The position numbers and the translations under genes are program-made. A DNA stretch of 64,000 nucleotides from Pedobacter sp. Its GTDB lineage: Bacteria > Bacteroidota > Bacteroidia > Sphingobacteriales > Sphingobacteriaceae. Within the stretch, counting starts at the first letter, position 1; every line of letters begins with the position of its first letter. The notes beneath the pieces were generated by a model that saw nothing but the letters and a program-made list of their open reading frames with translations, made no database searches and had not been told where the DNA came from. This document shows positions 1 through 8,271 of the stretch, in pieces. Where the stretch lies: positions 1-64,000 of the forward strand of contig JANXVH010000101.1 in NCBI GenBank assembly GCA_025351765.1. Direction: 5' to 3'.

Positions 1-183
1 CCAGTATTTAGCACCCGGGTAACCACTCGCAGCGCGAAATTCATTGCCATTCTGCGTGTAAAATAGCGGATTAAACGCGCTATGGGGATCGTAGTTAGAC
101 TCTGTAGTGGTATTTTGCTGTGCAAATAGCGTAAAATTGCAGGCCAAAATCATCACAAACAGTAAATTCAGTTTATTTATCAT
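1..183 (-). CDS. M1 family metallopeptidase, N-terminal fragment cut by window edge
   Basis: The first 61 codons of a minus-strand gene are present; the rest lies left of the window. The protein opens with a hydrophobic signal peptide (MINKLNLLFVMILACNF, ending FAQ). The mature start contains YDPHSAFNPLFYTQNGNEF followed by SGYPGAKYW. In Bacteroidota this arrangement is typical of secreted M1 (gluzincin) aminopeptidases just before their beta-saddle domain. The catalytic HExxH and GxMEN motifs would be downstream and cannot be checked. A TATCTTTG box lies about 25 nt upstream. The family call is inferred from the N-terminal signature only. Confidence 0.7.
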   Translation of the reverse strand, partial: MINKLNLLFVMILACNFTLFAQQNTTTESNYDPHSAFNPLFYTQNGNEFRAASGYPGAKYW

Positions 184-207
184 TCCTTATAAGATTAGTT
201 GTAGCCC

Positions 208-215
208 CAAAGATA
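208..215 (-). promoter_or_regulatory. Bacteroidota -7 box of the M1 peptidase gene
   Basis: The minus strand reads TATCTTTG, matching TAnnTTTG, about 25 nt before the ATG. No TTG -33 element is visible 19 to 20 nt further upstream. Confidence 0.4.
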
Positions 216-253
216 GAAAATACCTCTTCTGTAAACGGAATGTAACGGTATTA

Positions 254-991
254 TTAACTTTTTTTAATTTTTGGTAGAGCCGGAGGCTTTCTTTGGTCGG
301 CCGACAGCTTTTTCCAGGTACTAAATGCCTTGAGAAGGTAAAGCGTGTAATCAAAAGGTCGGTCTGCCTTTACCAATCCTGCCGATGGTTTATACAAATA
401 AATGAAATTCTTAAGATCCTCGCCTTCCAGCTTTGTCAGCTTGCCCACAAATTCATTTGTAAAATTTGCGTTAATCTCATCTTCATAAATTTCCGTTTCT
501 TCAATCTGCTGTTTCTTTTGCTGTTCCCGTCTGTATTTACCGTAACCTAAATTAAAGTTAAGTCCGCCTGCCCGGTCGTTGTTCTTCTTTCCGCGTAAAT
601 CATCGGTTTCAAACCGCTTAAATTCCTTCGTCTTGGGGTCTTTGTAAAGCACACCTGGATTTACCCTTACGCCCTGGATGTTCACCTCCTTCAAATCGTT
701 AACGCTAACCGGCAGAAAAATACGCTTTGCTACCAGGTCAATTAAAAACAGCGTATCTGTATCATAACCACTTTTTGAAAATACAAGCAGGTCTCCCTTT
801 TTGGCTGTTATATCAAACTGTCCACCGCTTTTTGTTTGTGTTACCTGACCACTATTTATGTTTTTTACCACAACATAAAGCAATGGCAACTTTTTATTTT
901 CGTAATCGTAAACATGTCCAGACACAGTAGTTTGAGCCATATTTTTCAAAGGAAAAATCAATACAAAAATTAGAAATAGCATTTTGTGCAT
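254..991 (-). CDS. Secreted protein with carboxypeptidase-like regulatory (beta-sandwich) domain
   Basis: From the chosen start the product is about 245 residues. An ATG three codons further in is equally possible; the longer reading frame would add a non-signal-like tail, so I start at MHKMLFLIFVLIF. A signal peptide ends at NMAQ. It is followed by a CarboxypepD_reg-like segment (TVSGHVYDYENKKLPLLYV, then a GGQFDITAKKGD turn and LVFSKSGYDTDTL). The C-terminal half is charged and low in recognisable motifs (RREQQKKQQIEETEIYEDE). Related proteins in the phylum carry this domain without a TonB barrel and have no assigned role. It is probably exported to the periplasm or outer membrane. It is transcribed in the same direction as the M1 peptidase 70 nt downstream. 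Confidence 0.65.
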   Translation of the reverse strand: MHKMLFLIFVLIFPLKNMAQTTVSGHVYDYENKKLPLLYVVVKNINSGQVTQTKSGGQFDITAKKGDLLVFSKSGYDTDTLFLIDLVAKRIFLPVSVNDLKEVNIQGVRVNPGVLYKDPKTKEFKRFETDDLRGKKNNDRAGGLNFNLGYGKYRREQQKKQQIEETEIYEDEINANFTNEFVGKLTKLEGEDLKNFIYLYKPSAGLVKADRPFDYTLYLLKAFSTWKKLSADQRKPPALPKIKKS

Positions 992-1111
992 CATCAAAGG
1001 TAATAGCGTTGAAGCAGCAAACAATTCATTTAACAAAGATTAACACGCGCAACGGCAATTTGTGTTGCTACGCCAAGCCATATTGCCTTAGCCATGCAGT
1101 AGTAATGGAGT

Positions 1112-1244
1112 AGGGTCTGATTTTTACTGCGTGCGCACTGTGTGAGGTACGGATCCGCCTTGAGTCTGCGTTTTTACTATAAAAAGGCGGACTCAAGGCG
1201 GACTCACTGCGCAGTCACTGCGGACTCAGTAAAAACCAAACCCT
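1112..1244. repeat. 133-bp palindromic (REP/MITE-like) element
   Basis: The element is a nested imperfect palindrome. The outer 18-bp arms (1112-1129 and 1227-1244) differ at two positions, both compatible with G-U pairing. The inner arms at 1155-1175 and 1181-1201 form a 21-position stem with one mismatch and one wobble around the loop ACTAT. A short direct repeat (CCCTAAGGCTTCT at 1241 and 1263, 22 bp apart) abuts its right edge. It lies between the stop of the ArsC-like gene and the start of the CarboxypepD-like gene, both on the minus strand. There is no coding capacity. Its size and nested symmetry suit a dispersed palindromic element better than a simple terminator, but copy number cannot be judged here. 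Confidence 0.55.
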
Positions 1245-1275
1245 AAGGCTTCTTCTTTGAAACCCTAAGGCTTCT
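1241..1275. repeat. Short direct repeat CCCTAAGGCTTCT x2
   Basis: Two identical 13-bp copies start 22 bp apart. The first copy overlaps the right arm of the palindromic element. It could be a boundary feature of that element or a small slippage duplication. Confidence 0.5.
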
Positions 1276-1296
1276 CCAAATAAATCCTAGGCCAAA

Positions 1297-1644
1297 CTAT
1301 TTAAAATGCGACTGATATTCGTCTTCAGAAAAACTAAGAAGCACAGGTTTGTTGTCTACTTCAACAATAGGGCGTTTAATTGCGCTGTTATTTACAAGCA
1401 TTACTGCTATGGCGGTTTGTTTGTCTATTACACTTTCCTGGATTTCTGGCGACAGCTTTTTCCAGGTTGTTCCTTTTTTATTGAGCATACGTTCCCATCC
1501 GAAAGCCTCGCACCATTGATCCAGCTTCTGGGCAGTAACGCCTTTTTTCTTAAAGTCATGAAATTCTGGTTTAAAATTATGGCCGGCTAACCATGTCATG
1601 GCTTTCTTAACAGTATTGCAGTTGGGGATTCCGTACACGATCAT
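1297..1644 (-). CDS. ArsC/Spx-family (YffB-like) reductase
   Basis: A complete 115-residue protein with the ArsC-like thioredoxin fold. It begins MIVYGIPNCNTVKKAMTWL, giving a single CxxxxKKA redox cysteine at position 9, then the FHDFKKKG strand typical of the YffB/Spx branch. The segment IKRPIVEV is the conserved cis-proline region. It lacks the CxxC motif of Spx and the arsenate-specific context of ArsC, so arsenate reduction is unlikely. YffB-type proteins are usually annotated as glutathione-dependent thiol reductases of uncertain substrate. This genome fragment carries bacillithiol genes, so another thiol partner is possible (inference). A TAGTTTTG box sits 5 nt before the start, implying a very short leader. 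Confidence 0.85.
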   Translation of the reverse strand: MIVYGIPNCNTVKKAMTWLAGHNFKPEFHDFKKKGVTAQKLDQWCEAFGWERMLNKKGTTWKKLSPEIQESVIDKQTAIAVMLVNNSAIKRPIVEVDNKPVLLSFSEDEYQSHFK

Positions 1645-1648
1645 ATTA

Positions 1649-1656
1649 CAAAACTA
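1649..1656 (-). promoter_or_regulatory. -7 box of the ArsC/Spx-like gene
   Basis: TAGTTTTG on the minus strand, matching TAnnTTTG, 5 nt upstream of the ATG. No clear -33 TTG is seen. Confidence 0.4.
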
Positions 1657-1750
1657 GGTAATTCAGCCCTTTTTTTATAGGTTTCATCACATTTTAAAAT
1701 TTCCAACAAAAAGCATTAGTACTATTGCAGCATTAAAAACCACAGCGACT

Positions 1751-3133
1751 ATGATACTAAAAGAATCTGCAAAAATTGAACTTATCGCATTTACGGCATG
1801 TGCGGTAATCGCATTTTTTTTCAACGCAGGCGTTGCCATTAATGAACATGCTTCCATACCCAATCATCTTTATTACACCAACTACTGGTCGCATCTGCTG
1901 TTTAGCTACATTATTACTTGCGTGTGCTATTTTATGTTATTCTTTTTTGTCGACAAAGAGCTGAAAAAAGAGGAAAAGCAACCTTCTATAGCCATAGTGC
2001 TCATCTGTTTGTTAATTAATGTTTGTTTCATTATCCGTCTTATAAACGAATACTTTGCCATTTTGCTTGCCATTAAAATGCTCATCCTCTATTTAAATTC
2101 TATTAAAGGCAGCAAAAAAGCTAGCATGATGCAAGATGCGATAATACTATTTGCCTTTTCCCTTTTTCTCCACGCAAGTGTTGTCATTCTTAATGTAGAT
2201 TATAAGATAAGTGTATTCTTTACTTCCATTGCTCCACTAGCCATTTTACACTATTTGTATTCGTTACACGTACTTGTTCCTGGACTAATTAGCAAAAGAC
2301 GCTCGGTATTGAAGTTTATAGGGTATACAATATTAATTACCGGAATAAGCTACCTGGCCATGATGGTGATAAATCTTGCCGTCTTTGGTAATCTATCAAC
2401 TTACGACTTTATATACCCGTTTAACTTACCGTTTCAGTTGTTGCTTGTACCCATCCTAGCCTGGAATATTTATAAATCAAGAAACAGGAAAGACATCGAA
2501 GAGATAAAATCACTGAAAACAGAACTTGGTAAGTCAGACGCCAATTTGAATTTTCTTAAATCACAGATCAACCCACACTTTCTTTTTAATGCGTTAAACA
2601 CCCTTTACGGAACGGCACTTCAAGAAAATGCCGAGAGAACAAGTGAGGGCATTCAAAGATTGGGAGATATGATGCGATTTATGCTGGAGGAAAATGTAGC
2701 AGACAAGATCTTTTTGTTAAGAGACATAGCGTATCTAAAAAACTACATAGACCTGCAAAAATTACGGACAGCAACTACGGAAAACATCAAAATTGAAACT
2801 CAGCTAGAAGAACCTTTAGCCAAATACCTAATTGCCCCCATGGTGTTACTACCCTTTGTAGAAAATGCTTTTAAGCATGGCATTAGTCTTAATTCCCCTT
2901 CGCATATCAAAATTACCCTTCAAACCAAGGGGGATAAGCTGTTTTTTGATGTGAACAATAGCATACATATTAAGAGTGAAAACGATCCTGAAAGACTTCA
3001 AAGTGGTATAGGACTTGAAAATGTTAAGCAAAGGCTTGCACTGCAATACCCAGATAAACATGAACTCATCATTAGAGAAAATGCTACAGAGTTTTTCGTT
3101 CACCTGACCATAGAATTAGAAGAAATTAACTAA
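1751..3133 (+). CDS. LytS/YehU-type sensor histidine kinase (His_kinase family)
   Basis: The 460-residue membrane kinase has about seven to eight hydrophobic segments in residues 10-250, then a cytoplasmic catalytic part. The His_kinase box reads SQINPHFLFNALNTLYG with the phospho-accepting histidine at about 276. The ATPase region follows with VLLPFVENAFKHG (N box) and SGIGLENVKQRL (G box). It would phosphorylate the LytTR regulator encoded 9 nt downstream. The N-terminal membrane region has no recognised ligand domain, so the stimulus is unknown. This kinase/regulator pairing is very common in Bacteroidota. The upstream sequence has only a partial promoter match (TACTATTG). Confidence 0.9.
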   Translation: MILKESAKIELIAFTACAVIAFFFNAGVAINEHASIPNHLYYTNYWSHLLFSYIITCVCYFMLFFFVDKELKKEEKQPSIAIVLICLLINVCFIIRLINEYFAILLAIKMLILYLNSIKGSKKASMMQDAIILFAFSLFLHASVVILNVDYKISVFFTSIAPLAILHYLYSLHVLVPGLISKRRSVLKFIGYTILITGISYLAMMVINLAVFGNLSTYDFIYPFNLPFQLLLVPILAWNIYKSRNRKDIEEIKSLKTELGKSDANLNFLKSQINPHFLFNALNTLYGTALQENAERTSEGIQRLGDMMRFMLEENVADKIFLLRDIAYLKNYIDLQKLRTATTENIKIETQLEEPLAKYLIAPMVLLPFVENAFKHGISLNSPSHIKITLQTKGDKLFFDVNNSIHIKSENDPERLQSGIGLENVKQRLALQYPDKHELIIRENATEFFVHLTIELEEIN

Positions 3134-3142
3134 TTTTATAGC

Positions 3143-3835
3143 ATGATCGCTATTGCAATTGATGATGAGCCCATAGCATTGGATATTGTAAAATCACATG
3201 CAGCCAAGGTTCCATTTGTAACCCTTGCAGAAACATTTACTAATGCTTTTGATGCCATTAGCTATTTACAACAGCACAAAGTGAACCTGATATTTCTGGA
3301 TATTAAAATGCCCGATATAAATGGAATAGACTTTTTGAACAGCCTCAGTAACCCACCAATGGTTATATTTACCACAGCTTATTCTGAGCATGCGGTTAGG
3401 AGTTTTGAGCTGAATGCAATAGATTATCTGCTAAAACCTTTTTCTCTTCCCCGTTTTTTAAAGGCTTGCAACAAAGCGCTTGAGTTATTTAATTTAAGAA
3501 ATAATTCCAATAACGAAGCTGCAGATTTGCAGACTGCTATTTTTATAAAGGATGGGTATGAGCAAATTAAAGTGCTACTGGATGATATCTTATACATAGA
3601 GGCTTCTGGAAATTATACCCGCCTATATCTGGAGAATGCCAAGCTGCTGAGCACCAGAGTGCCGCTTAATGAAATGCTACTACTGTTGCCTCCAAAAAAG
3701 TTTATAAGAACGCACCGGGCCTTTATTGTATCAAGAGATAAGATAACAAAGTATGACCGCACACAGATATGGATTAAGGAACTTATTATTCCAATAGGCA
3801 ATACTTATTCTCAATGTTTAATAGATATTCCTTAG
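3143..3835 (+). CDS. LytTR-family response regulator
   Basis: A complete 230-residue regulator. The receiver domain occupies about residues 1-120, with the acidic pair DDE at 7-9, the phospho-acceptor Asp at about 53 in FLDIKMPDING, the conserved Thr in FTTAYSEHA and Lys in YLLKPF. A LytTR DNA-binding domain follows from about 135 to 228 (DILYIEASGNYTRLYL, then FIRTHRAFIVS). LytTR regulators bind paired direct repeats upstream of targets; I cannot identify such sites here. It is the likely partner of the LytS-type kinase immediately upstream and probably shares its transcript. Confidence 0.92.
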   Translation: MIAIAIDDEPIALDIVKSHAAKVPFVTLAETFTNAFDAISYLQQHKVNLIFLDIKMPDINGIDFLNSLSNPPMVIFTTAYSEHAVRSFELNAIDYLLKPFSLPRFLKACNKALELFNLRNNSNNEAADLQTAIFIKDGYEQIKVLLDDILYIEASGNYTRLYLENAKLLSTRVPLNEMLLLLPPKKFIRTHRAFIVSRDKITKYDRTQIWIKELIIPIGNTYSQCLIDIP

Positions 3836-3928
3836 CAGCGGCCTTTAACGGTTAAAATTATTTCTCAAAAAATTCATTTGTAGTAGTATATTAGTACGCA
3901 TCTGGCCATAATATTTTATCTTAGAGAT

Positions 3929-6900
3929 ATGTTTAAATTGTCTTTCAAACAACAGGTACTTACAGGTTTTGCAATATCCTTAGCATTTGTACTCGTATCT
4001 GCCATCACTTCCTATAAAAGTATTGAAACCCTTTTTGTGGACGCAGGCTGGCAAAGTCACACCTACGAGGTTATCAATATAACTCAACGTATTGAAACCG
4101 AAGTACTCAATTGTGAGGCTTCTCTTCGAGGATTTGTTTTGACACAAAAAAATGATTTTTTAGGGTCTTATAACGCTAATATAAATAAAATATCTCCAAG
4201 TGTTGGCGAGTTAAAGGTATTGGTAGCTGACAATCCGCGACAATCTTTGAGGATAGATACACTGGATAAATATGCCAATGAAAAAAAAGCAGACATGCAA
4301 GCGGTTTTGCGCGCTAATGCTTTGGGGGGCAGAGATAAAGCAGTCCAGGTAGTAATGTTGGGAAATGGACAACGACTTAAGTTGCTGATGCTTGGCGTTA
4401 GCAATAGGATCAAAGCTGAGGAAATGAAATTGTTACAGATTAGAAAGTCTGATACCGCTGCTAGTAGTTACAGAAGTAGCTGGGTAGTTTGGGGCAGTTC
4501 AACAATTATTTTTGGCTTGATATTATTTCTCTTCTCCTTCATCAAGCGCACTTTTGATCAGCAAAAAATCACAGAAGAACGCATCCTTAAATCTAATATT
4601 CAACTGGCTGATATTTCTGCAGATAATGAACAAAAAAACTGGTTACTTTCTGGTGCCACCCTTATAAATGAAGCCATACGTGGGGAACAGGAAATTGAAG
4701 AACTTTCCAATAACATCATCACTCAAATATGCATGTATATTAAGGCTCCGGTAGGCGCCCTATACTTATTAAGTTTGAATGACAAAAAGACCTATCAATT
4801 TTCTGGGGGGTATGCCTACCAGCGGAGTAAAAATAAAATACCAGTATATCAGATTGGTGAGGGCATGGTTGGACAAACTGCTGCAGAGAAAACCTATAAA
4901 GTAGTTACAGATCTTCCGCCGGATTACATAAAAGTGAGTTCTGGCTTGGGAGATACTAATCCTAGTTCATTATTTCTATTACCTATTGTATTTGAAAACA
5001 AAACTGTGGCAGTAATAGAAATGGGCATGTTTAACCCACCTGATGCGGCAACGATACTTTTTCTTAACAATATCTCTGAGAATATAGGTGTTGGTATTAA
5101 TAGCGCAATTGCAAGGATTAAACTGAGAGACTTATTTGAACAGACGCAACAACAAGCAGAAGAATTAGAAAGTCAGCAGGAAGAACTGCGTACCACTAAC
5201 GAGGAACTTGTGTATAAATCTGAACAGTTGCAAGCATCGGAAGAAGAGTTAAGGGTACAACAGGAAGAATTGAGACAAACTAATTCTGAACTGGAAGAGA
5301 AGGCAAAGCAACTGGAAGAGCAAAATATACTGGTTAATCAATCTCGCGAAGCGATGAGCCTGAAAGCTGAGGAGCTGGAAATATCCAGTAAATACAAATC
5401 AGAGTTTCTTGCTAACATGAGTCATGAATTGCGCACCCCATTAAATAGTATTCTTATTCTTGCCAGAATTTTAAAGGAAAATAGGCCCGAAAACCTAAAT
5501 GAAGACCAAATAAAGTATGCTGGCGTAATTCATAATGCAGGGAATGACCTACTAACGCTGATTAACGATATCCTAGATCTTTCTAAAATTGAATCTGGTA
5601 AAATTGACCTGACTATTGAGCCCATAAAACCAGATGAAATAAAGCATAATATGGAATCGCTTTTTGCTGAACTGGCAAAAAGTAAAAAGATTAACTTTAA
5701 AACTGTTGTAGAACCTAATCTACCTGATGCGATATTATCTGACCAGGCAAGGTTAGAGCAAATCATTAAAAACCTTTTGTCCAATGCCTTTAAGTTTACT
5801 CATGAGCATGGAGAGATTACTTTAAGAATTTTAAATGCAGATAACAATATCAATTATTTTTCAGACCAGCTAAAGAATACGAAGGAAAAGATTGTAGCCA
5901 TAGAAGTGCAGGATTCTGGCATAGGTATCCCATTGGAAAAACAGAAACTGATTTTTGAAGCTTTCCAGCAGGCCGATGGCTCTACCAGCAGAAAGTACGG
6001 AGGCACTGGACTTGGCTTGTCAATAAGTAAGGAGCTGGCAAATATTATGGGCGGCGAAATCCAGATTAAAAGTGAGCCAAATGTTGGTAGTATCTTTACG
6101 CTATACATTCCTGAAAGAAATGAGGCAATGCGTGGCGAGGAGGTTCAACTTGCTCAGGAACCAAGGATATACACTCCTGTGCAAGCCCCTGAAGAAGTTC
6201 CATTAAATATACCTGCATTAAGGAAAGGCGGTGTACAAACTTTATTAATTGTAGAAGATGATCCGATTTTTGCTGATTTACTTAGCGATTACGCTATAGA
6301 AAAGGGATTTACCCCAATTTTGGCTGGACAGGGAGACACTGGATTGGAAACCGCAATTTCAGAATTGCCAGATGCGATTATATTGGATATTATGTTACCG
6401 GTAATGGATGGATGGCAAGTTTTAAAGAAATTAAAGGCAGATCCAAGAACTAAGCATATTCCGGTACACATGATGTCGGCCGGCAATGAACGTGAAGATC
6501 GGGCTAAAAGTGAAGGTGCTATTGGGTTTTTGAGGAAGCCTGTAGAGAAAGAAGACCTTGATGAGGCATTTGATATGCTTAGCAGTGCCTACCTAAAATA
6601 TAACCTAAAAAAAGTATTGGTTATTGAAGATCAGGAACTGCAAAGCAAAGAGCTTACTGAACAGCTTACCAGCAAGGGTGTTGAAGTGAAACAAGCCTAC
6701 ACCGGTAAAGAAGCGCTTGAAATGTTAAAAGATCAGGAATTTGATTGCATTATCCTTGATTTAAAACTACCTGACATTTCTGGATTTGAGCTGCTTGATT
6801 TGATCAAGACGCAACCCAATCTAATACATGTGCCTGTAATCATTAACACGGCAATGGAATTAGACCAGAAGAAAATGCAAAAAATACTTCAGTATACTGA

Positions 6901-7420
6901 AGCTATGGTGCTGAAGACAAACAAATCTAACGACAGGCTTATTGATGAAGTTAGCTTGTTTATGAATAAATTGAAGCAGGGCGACCGTACAGCACCCGCT
7001 GTAACGAGCAGAACGGTAGAAAAAGGCGTATCTACTATAGAAAAAGCACTTAAAAATAAAACTGTACTGATCACAGATGATGATATGAGGAACATATTTG
7101 CGTTATCAAGCGCATTGCAGTTGTACGACATGAATATCCTTATTGCAAACAATGGCCGGCAAGCAATAGAGAGGCTGGAAGAAAATGATGTTATAGACAT
7201 TGTATTAATGGATATTATGATGCCTGAAATGGATGGATATGAAGCGATGACAGCGATAAGAAGGGAAAAGAAATATGCAAAACTGCCAATTATTGCGCTT
7301 ACCGCAAAAGCTATGAAAAACGATCGTGAAAAGTGTATAGAAGCGGGCGCAAATGACTACATTTCTAAACCTGTTGATATGGATAAACTATTGTCAATGC
7401 TAAGAGTTTGGTTAAGTTAA
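3929..7420 (+). CDS. CHASE3-GAF hybrid histidine kinase with three receiver domains
   Basis: At 1163 residues this is the largest protein in the window. Domain order is: TM1 (about 10-28), periplasmic CHASE3 (about 40-175), TM2 (about 186-205), GAF (about 245-395), a long glutamate/glutamine-rich coiled coil (about 398-490), HisKA with phospho-His about 499 in ANMSHELRTP, HATPase_c with NLLSNAFKFT, DSGIGIP and GGTGLGLSI, then three receivers with phosphorylatable Asp at about 820, 944 and 1095. The C-terminal receiver is the most canonical (VLMDIMMPEMDGYEAM). The architecture resembles Bacteroidota kinases linked to CheB/CheR modules. The gene overlaps the CheR start by one base (TAATG), indicating translational coupling. 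The input signal is unknown. Confidence 0.92.
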   Translation: MFKLSFKQQVLTGFAISLAFVLVSAITSYKSIETLFVDAGWQSHTYEVINITQRIETEVLNCEASLRGFVLTQKNDFLGSYNANINKISPSVGELKVLVADNPRQSLRIDTLDKYANEKKADMQAVLRANALGGRDKAVQVVMLGNGQRLKLLMLGVSNRIKAEEMKLLQIRKSDTAASSYRSSWVVWGSSTIIFGLILFLFSFIKRTFDQQKITEERILKSNIQLADISADNEQKNWLLSGATLINEAIRGEQEIEELSNNIITQICMYIKAPVGALYLLSLNDKKTYQFSGGYAYQRSKNKIPVYQIGEGMVGQTAAEKTYKVVTDLPPDYIKVSSGLGDTNPSSLFLLPIVFENKTVAVIEMGMFNPPDAATILFLNNISENIGVGINSAIARIKLRDLFEQTQQQAEELESQQEELRTTNEELVYKSEQLQASEEELRVQQEELRQTNSELEEKAKQLEEQNILVNQSREAMSLKAEELEISSKYKSEFLANMSHELRTPLNSILILARILKENRPENLNEDQIKYAGVIHNAGNDLLTLINDILDLSKIESGKIDLTIEPIKPDEIKHNMESLFAELAKSKKINFKTVVEPNLPDAILSDQARLEQIIKNLLSNAFKFTHEHGEITLRILNADNNINYFSDQLKNTKEKIVAIEVQDSGIGIPLEKQKLIFEAFQQADGSTSRKYGGTGLGLSISKELANIMGGEIQIKSEPNVGSIFTLYIPERNEAMRGEEVQLAQEPRIYTPVQAPEEVPLNIPALRKGGVQTLLIVEDDPIFADLLSDYAIEKGFTPILAGQGDTGLETAISELPDAIILDIMLPVMDGWQVLKKLKADPRTKHIPVHMMSAGNEREDRAKSEGAIGFLRKPVEKEDLDEAFDMLSSAYLKYNLKKVLVIEDQELQSKELTEQLTSKGVEVKQAYTGKEALEMLKDQEFDCIILDLKLPDISGFELLDLIKTQPNLIHVPVIINTAMELDQKKMQKILQYTEAMVLKTNKSNDRLIDEVSLFMNKLKQGDRTAPAVTSRTVEKGVSTIEKALKNKTVLITDDDMRNIFALSSALQLYDMNILIANNGRQAIERLEENDVIDIVLMDIMMPEMDGYEAMTAIRREKKYAKLPIIALTAKAMKNDREKCIEAGANDYISKPVDMDKLLSMLRVWLS

Positions 7421-8247
7421 TGAGTGTTACAAATCAAGAAATAATTAACTATGATGAGCTAACCAGCCTGATTGATCTTATAAAGAACACGCAGGATTTT
7501 GATTTTAGCAATTATTCTCCTGCCTCTTTCAAAAGAAGAGTTACCAGAATAATGCATCTGCAAAAACTTAGCTTATTTGATTTACGAACGTTATTAACGA
7601 ATGATGAGAATTACTTTGAATCGTTTTTAATAGAAATCACAGTTAACGTCACTGAAATGTTCAGGGATCCTATGTTTTATAAATCTTTGTTGACAAATGT
7701 GATCCCCTATTTAAAATCTTATCAACGTTTGAAGATATGGAATGCGGGTTGTTCTACCGGTGAAGAATTGTATTCTTTTGCTATTTTATTTGAGAAGGAG
7801 AACCTGTATAACAGGAGCTTTTTTTACGGCACTGACATCAACAACGATGTTTTAGAATTTGCTAGAACAGGCATTTATGACCTCCAAAAGATGAAGCAAA
7901 ATGCAGAGAACTATCAAAAAATAGGTGCTATTCAAACTCTTTTTGATCATTTTACTGCAAAATATGATGCAGCAATAATTAATCATTCCTTGAAAAAAAA
8001 TGTACTTTTCTCCGTGCACAACCTCGCTTCTGATGGTGTTTTTAATGAATTTCAAGTAATTTCTTGCAGAAATGTGCTTATTTATTTCAACCCGGAGCTT
8101 CAAATGAAAGTAATTGAGTTATTCTATAATAGTTTAGCTAATTTTGGGTTTCTATGCTTGGGATCAAAAGAGACGTTAAGGAGTACAGAATTATTACGCT
8201 TCAAAGTAATCGATAAAAAAAATAATATCTATCAAAAAATTGCCTAA
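7420..8247 (+). CDS. CheR-type protein-glutamate methyltransferase
   Basis: From the ATG that overlaps the kinase stop codon the product is 275 residues; an upstream TTG would add only four. The CheR_N helical domain covers about residues 1-70 (FSNYSPASFKRRVTRIM). The SAM-dependent methyltransferase domain follows, with TEMFRDP, motif I as WNAGCSTGEELYSFAI, the acidic motif GTDINNDVLEFAR, and SCRNVLIYF. CheR normally methylates glutamates on chemoreceptors, but no receptor, CheW, CheA or CheB gene is nearby. It is translationally coupled to one hybrid kinase and followed 24 nt later by another. A non-chemotactic signalling role is therefore likely, perhaps on the kinase coiled coil (inference). 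Confidence 0.9.
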   Translation: MSVTNQEIINYDELTSLIDLIKNTQDFDFSNYSPASFKRRVTRIMHLQKLSLFDLRTLLTNDENYFESFLIEITVNVTEMFRDPMFYKSLLTNVIPYLKSYQRLKIWNAGCSTGEELYSFAILFEKENLYNRSFFYGTDINNDVLEFARTGIYDLQKMKQNAENYQKIGAIQTLFDHFTAKYDAAIINHSLKKNVLFSVHNLASDGVFNEFQVISCRNVLIYFNPELQMKVIELFYNSLANFGFLCLGSKETLRSTELLRFKVIDKKNNIYQKIA

Positions 8248-8271
8248 TTCCTCAATGACAATTTGTGTACA

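Noticed and set aside
1297-1644. Arsenate reductase annotation
   Set aside because: No arsenic-resistance context and only the single-Cys YffB/Spx-like pattern. Family membership alone does not support arsenate as substrate.
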